35,439 nt of DNA from Phoronis australis. Lineage: Eukaryota > Phoronida > Phoronidae. The stretch spans positions 276,179 through 311,617 of the forward strand of contig NMRA01000324.1 of NCBI GenBank assembly GCA_002633005.1, in the 5' to 3' direction. The notes beneath the pieces were generated by a model that was given only the letters and a program-made list of their open reading frames with translations, was not told the DNA's origin and did not search any database. A program made the translations under genes and the position numbers. Positions 32,545 to 35,439 of the stretch are shown here, in pieces (position 1 is the stretch's first letter; each line of letters starts with the position of its first letter).

Positions 32545-34704
32545 TGATAAGTGTATTCCGGGTCTAACTGATATCCTGTGAAACCTGAGGATCCGACCCG
32601 TGAACTCTTCGTTGGATGTGCTCTTGACTAAGTCGGAATTGTCGCTAGACGAGTTGCCATATAGCCATTTACTATTCTGCATTGTGTTTCAGAATGAATT
32701 ATTCTCATCCTAACCAATGCTTATACAAAACTGAAACAGAGTCTGTCTCATTAGATACAATTTGAAATGCCCCGGAGTGTCTGTGAGTGCAAATGTTGAG
32801 AAGCCAGAAATGAATAAACAACTGCATTACCGGCTTTTGATGCCGGCAATCAAGGCATTTGACCAGGCACCGAGGCCGTGTGAGCGCATGCTTATTCAGT
32901 GTTTGCTGACGGAATGCTGTTGTGAAACAATAACTCGATTTTCCATGCCATTGTCACATGTTAGGGGAATCTTTATTTAGAAATACAAATACATTATTCA
33001 AATCATTGTTATTGTACAAACTTTGCCCTGACGGTCTTTGGAAGGGGAAACCGGCTTCGCGACTCCCGACAAGTAAGTAAATTTTCAGTTTCGTTGCCAC
33101 TTGATATAAATAATTACCGGCACATTATTTCTTTGGATCACTATTATAGTCTTTTCTTGACTGGAGGTTTAGTTTCCAACTCAAGCTGGCTTATGTTCTT
33201 GCCAGTCCCTGCGGCCGCGACGGGCCTGAAGGGGTTCAGAACCACTGGCCGGGATAACAAGTGTTTTGTGTGTTTAGAACTCAAAAAATCACAGATCTAG
33301 TTTCCCCTTTCTGCATTTCACGGAAGAATACTTCGAATTTATCTCCGAACACACCCAAACTCCTTCTACGGAACTTGGTAAATTTACGTGCCGAGCTCTG
33401 TAGGCTACCAGTAATGTTTCCTAGATACTGCACAGTACACATGCATCTCGACTAATATGGATCATCGGCAAGATGACGGACCACTCCGCTCAATTAATAC
33501 CATGTGACGTCAACTCTAGCTATATTTATCTCATTTGCCTGTACATTATGCCACGCACCACTGGTGATGTGTGGACAACATGCTGTGGGAGAAGAAAGGA
33601 GTGACGGAGCGCGTCTATGTTGCGGCTTCATGTGGCCTAAAATGTCACTGAACCTGGAACAACTATTGAAAATGAATGATTAACTACGTCAGGTTGGGTC
33701 AAAAATGTTGCCCTTGTTTTTTAAAAATATGATATGGTAACTATTTTAAAATTTCACACAACGTTAAATAATTACTATTTCCAGAAAGCAAGGGTGTATA
33801 TAATACGATATGATAAGCATTGATTTATATAGAACTGCGTCTTTAAGTTTCATTCCTAGTCATAAAAATGCTTTAAGCGCATCACTTGTCTGCAAAATAT
33901 GCAAGTTATTAGAGACAACGTCAAACTTTTGTTACCCATTTCCAAGCCTTTTAATTCTTGACACTTTCAGCAATTATAAACACCGATTACATGAGCACAC
34001 TTCTGGTCTAAGGATGGCGAAACCGTTTCCAGGGTTTTATTTTACTTCTAATAGAGGATATGGAGACTTGGGTCACTTAAAATTGATGGATGATCTTGCT
34101 GTTATTTATAAGTAATTAAAAATCCTAAGGCACCATTGTTTGCCTATTGGCAGTAAGAATAATATGTTCAATTACGACCTCACTCGTAGGTTCACATCAA
34201 GAATACAATTTTCACAAAAATGACAGTCATGTGAGTTTATAACAGCATTTCAAGGCATGAGTTAAGACGGTTCAGTTGTTGAAAATTCAGAGAATTTAAT
34301 ATACTTTTAGGGGTTTACAATGGATAGCAAGAAATTTTCGTGAAAAGTGAAAGAATTTCATGGACGTTAAGACTTCATTCACCATTCTCTTTAACCCGGC
34401 GCCATTACCTGTTATTCCCACGCATTCAGTTGCACCGAATTTTTCAATGCTAACCTCCTATGCCAACATCGCACTAAGGACCGGAATAAGTAAATTAATA
34501 AACAATTGACATAGCTTTCTTTAAAAATAACTGCCCCTTTTCAAAAATTGTTCTTTATTTCCAATACAGAAATTAGGCTTTGACAACAGATCTGCACTGC
34601 ATAGGAAGATCTTTTTGGTCAGCTGCCTCTAGTCAACTGCTTAAACCAATTTTTATTCATTCGGGGAGGTTGCAGAAGCGATGCATATCTGCATTGCATG
34701 GTAC

Positions 34705-34825
34705 TAGTTTTTGGTGAAAAACTTAAGATTTTTATCACGAAAACTTAAATTTTTGGGAAAACCTTAAGTATTTTGGAACAAGATTTTTGGAACAAACTTA
34801 AATTTTCATAACTTAAGAGTGCAGT
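34705..34825. repeat. Degenerate CTTAAG repeats at the right edge of block B
   Basis: About six worn copies of the AAAACTTAAGTTTT-type motif (gaaaaacttaagatttt, gaaaacttaaattttt, aaaccttaagtatttt, ataacttaagag) begin exactly where similarity to block A ends. Same family as the array at 282-760. Confidence 0.75.
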
Positions 34826-35439
34826 ACACTTCAGACCAGGCAAAAATCCATGCAGGGGTGATAAACCCTATGTGACGGATTTGGATCATATTATGCATTT
34901 TTGTTTACTTTCTTATGGTAATTACTAAAATGCACTTTAAACAAATTCTATCGCGTTAGGTAGCTTAAAAGTTGGGTACCTCAGTTTTCACTGAAAAACA
35001 CTATCAGAACTTACCCCAATAATCACAGTTTTCGTGACATTGTAAGTAATTACAGAAGCTACTAGAATATGAAATAACTACTGTTTTGTATAAAGTCATC
35101 CAATGTCTTCCTAAAAATGAAAAATAAAAGTGTCAAGTTGCGCCTTAAATTCCACATTTTGGGGTTTGAAGGGTCATGGGGTCATACAAGCATAAAATAT
35201 GGATAACTTGCCCAGGTTTGAATGAGTCAATCTCAGCTGAAGCCAAATTTTACACTTTGAAACTTAATCGTGGGTTTGATCTATCTTGGTAGAATAGATA
35301 TTTGGCATCAAAACCACCGGCAAACACATGTCTTCATATAGTAATGAGCAATTGTTCGCAGCCACCTCAGCCAAAGTGAGCACTTGTGACAATAGCTACT
35401 AGTCATCGAAAATGTTGAGTTTTGAGATTTAAAAGTGCT
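34826..35439. other. Non-coding right flank
   Basis: AT-rich, no open frame of interest, no repeat recognised. Confidence 0.5.

Larger units (their letters stand above)
29739..33534. mobile_element. 3.8-kb insertion in block B carrying a THAP domain
   Basis: Block A runs continuously through this site (acttgtgcattgtgcc), whereas B breaks after ggcttgta and resumes at gcctgtacattatgcc. The repeated cttgta/cctgta may be a worn target duplication. The insertion starts ATGAGCTATACACATAGAG (29,742) and its other end, inverted, reads ATGAGATAAATATAGCTAGA, a plausible decayed terminal inverted repeat. It contains a THAP domain (32,254-32,544), a degraded SINE head (30,595) and a dispersed repeat (31,560-31,770). 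No catalytic domain was recognised. It may be a single old transposon with later insertions, or several nested events. Confidence 0.6.
26423..34705 (+). repeat. Block B: second copy of the 3.2-kb unit, split by two insertions
   Basis: Three segments align, in order, with the minus strand of block A: 26,423-27,757, about 28,965-29,738 and about 33,535-34,705. Between them lie a THAP-type TIR element plus about 110 bp (27,758-28,965) and a 3.8-kb insertion (29,739-33,534); A reads across both sites. The left border is sharp: similarity starts at gctgtgtcactgctgtacta. The right border falls near gcgatgcatatctgcattgc, directly before degenerate CTTAAG repeats. The unit encodes a THAP frame (+) and an unidentified gene (-), tail to tail. 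Confidence 0.85.

Noticed and set aside
32762-33455. Plus-strand frames downstream of the THAP fragment as a transposase body
   Set aside because: No P-element, hAT or Kolobok catalytic motif was recognised and the frames are short and interrupted.

Overview
This is a stretch of animal nuclear DNA, most likely from a marine invertebrate. It is AT-rich, its coding pieces are short and bounded by GT/AG splice sites with polypyrimidine tracts, and it carries a tRNA-derived SINE and many decayed DNA transposons. I cannot name the species. A lophotrochozoan or invertebrate deuterostome would fit the WSC-plus-THAP content, but that is inference. No prokaryotic gene, operon or CRISPR array is present.

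Host genes. Two genes encoding WSC domains (Cys-rich, putatively carbohydrate-binding extracellular modules) face each other. The plus-strand gene ends with two WSC exons (10,198-10,510 and 11,712-12,007). The minus-strand gene has three (about 25,966-25,661, 24,995-24,709 and 21,060-20,711) and an AATAAA signal about 100 bp past its stop. Most junctions are phase 1, so whole modules can be added or lost. The first exons of both genes are missing or unrecognised. One plus-strand signal-peptide exon with a phase-1 donor (18,998-19,073) has no evident partner.

Repeats. The rest is a nest of mobile DNA. From the left: a satellite-like CTTAAG palindrome array (about 282-760); a 557-bp MITE with hairpin-bearing ends and a perfect 10-bp target duplication (3,721-4,297); an inverted pair of ATGTAAC-rich foldback repeats (5,154-5,311 and 9,023-9,193) enclosing a GGGCCC-ended hAT-like element (6,770-8,145). 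A diverged 3.2-kb block then occurs twice in opposite orientation: block A (about 14,979-18,510) and block B (about 26,423-34,705). B is interrupted by a TIR element (27,759-28,853) and a 3.8-kb insertion (about 29,739-33,534); A is interrupted by a 0.3-kb MITE. Each copy shows the empty site of the other's insertions.

Common theme. At least five THAP-domain (C2CH zinc-finger) remnants lie here: in A, in B, in the TIR element, in the 3.8-kb insertion, and as a separate two-exon pseudogene at 20,387-19,544. A possible sixth lies in the hAT-like element. THAP domains are the DNA-binding part of P-element and some other transposases, so the right half of the window looks like a graveyard of THAP-type transposons inserted into and around a WSC gene pair. 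The A/B block also encodes, convergent to its THAP frame, a second spliced protein conserved between the copies that I cannot identify.
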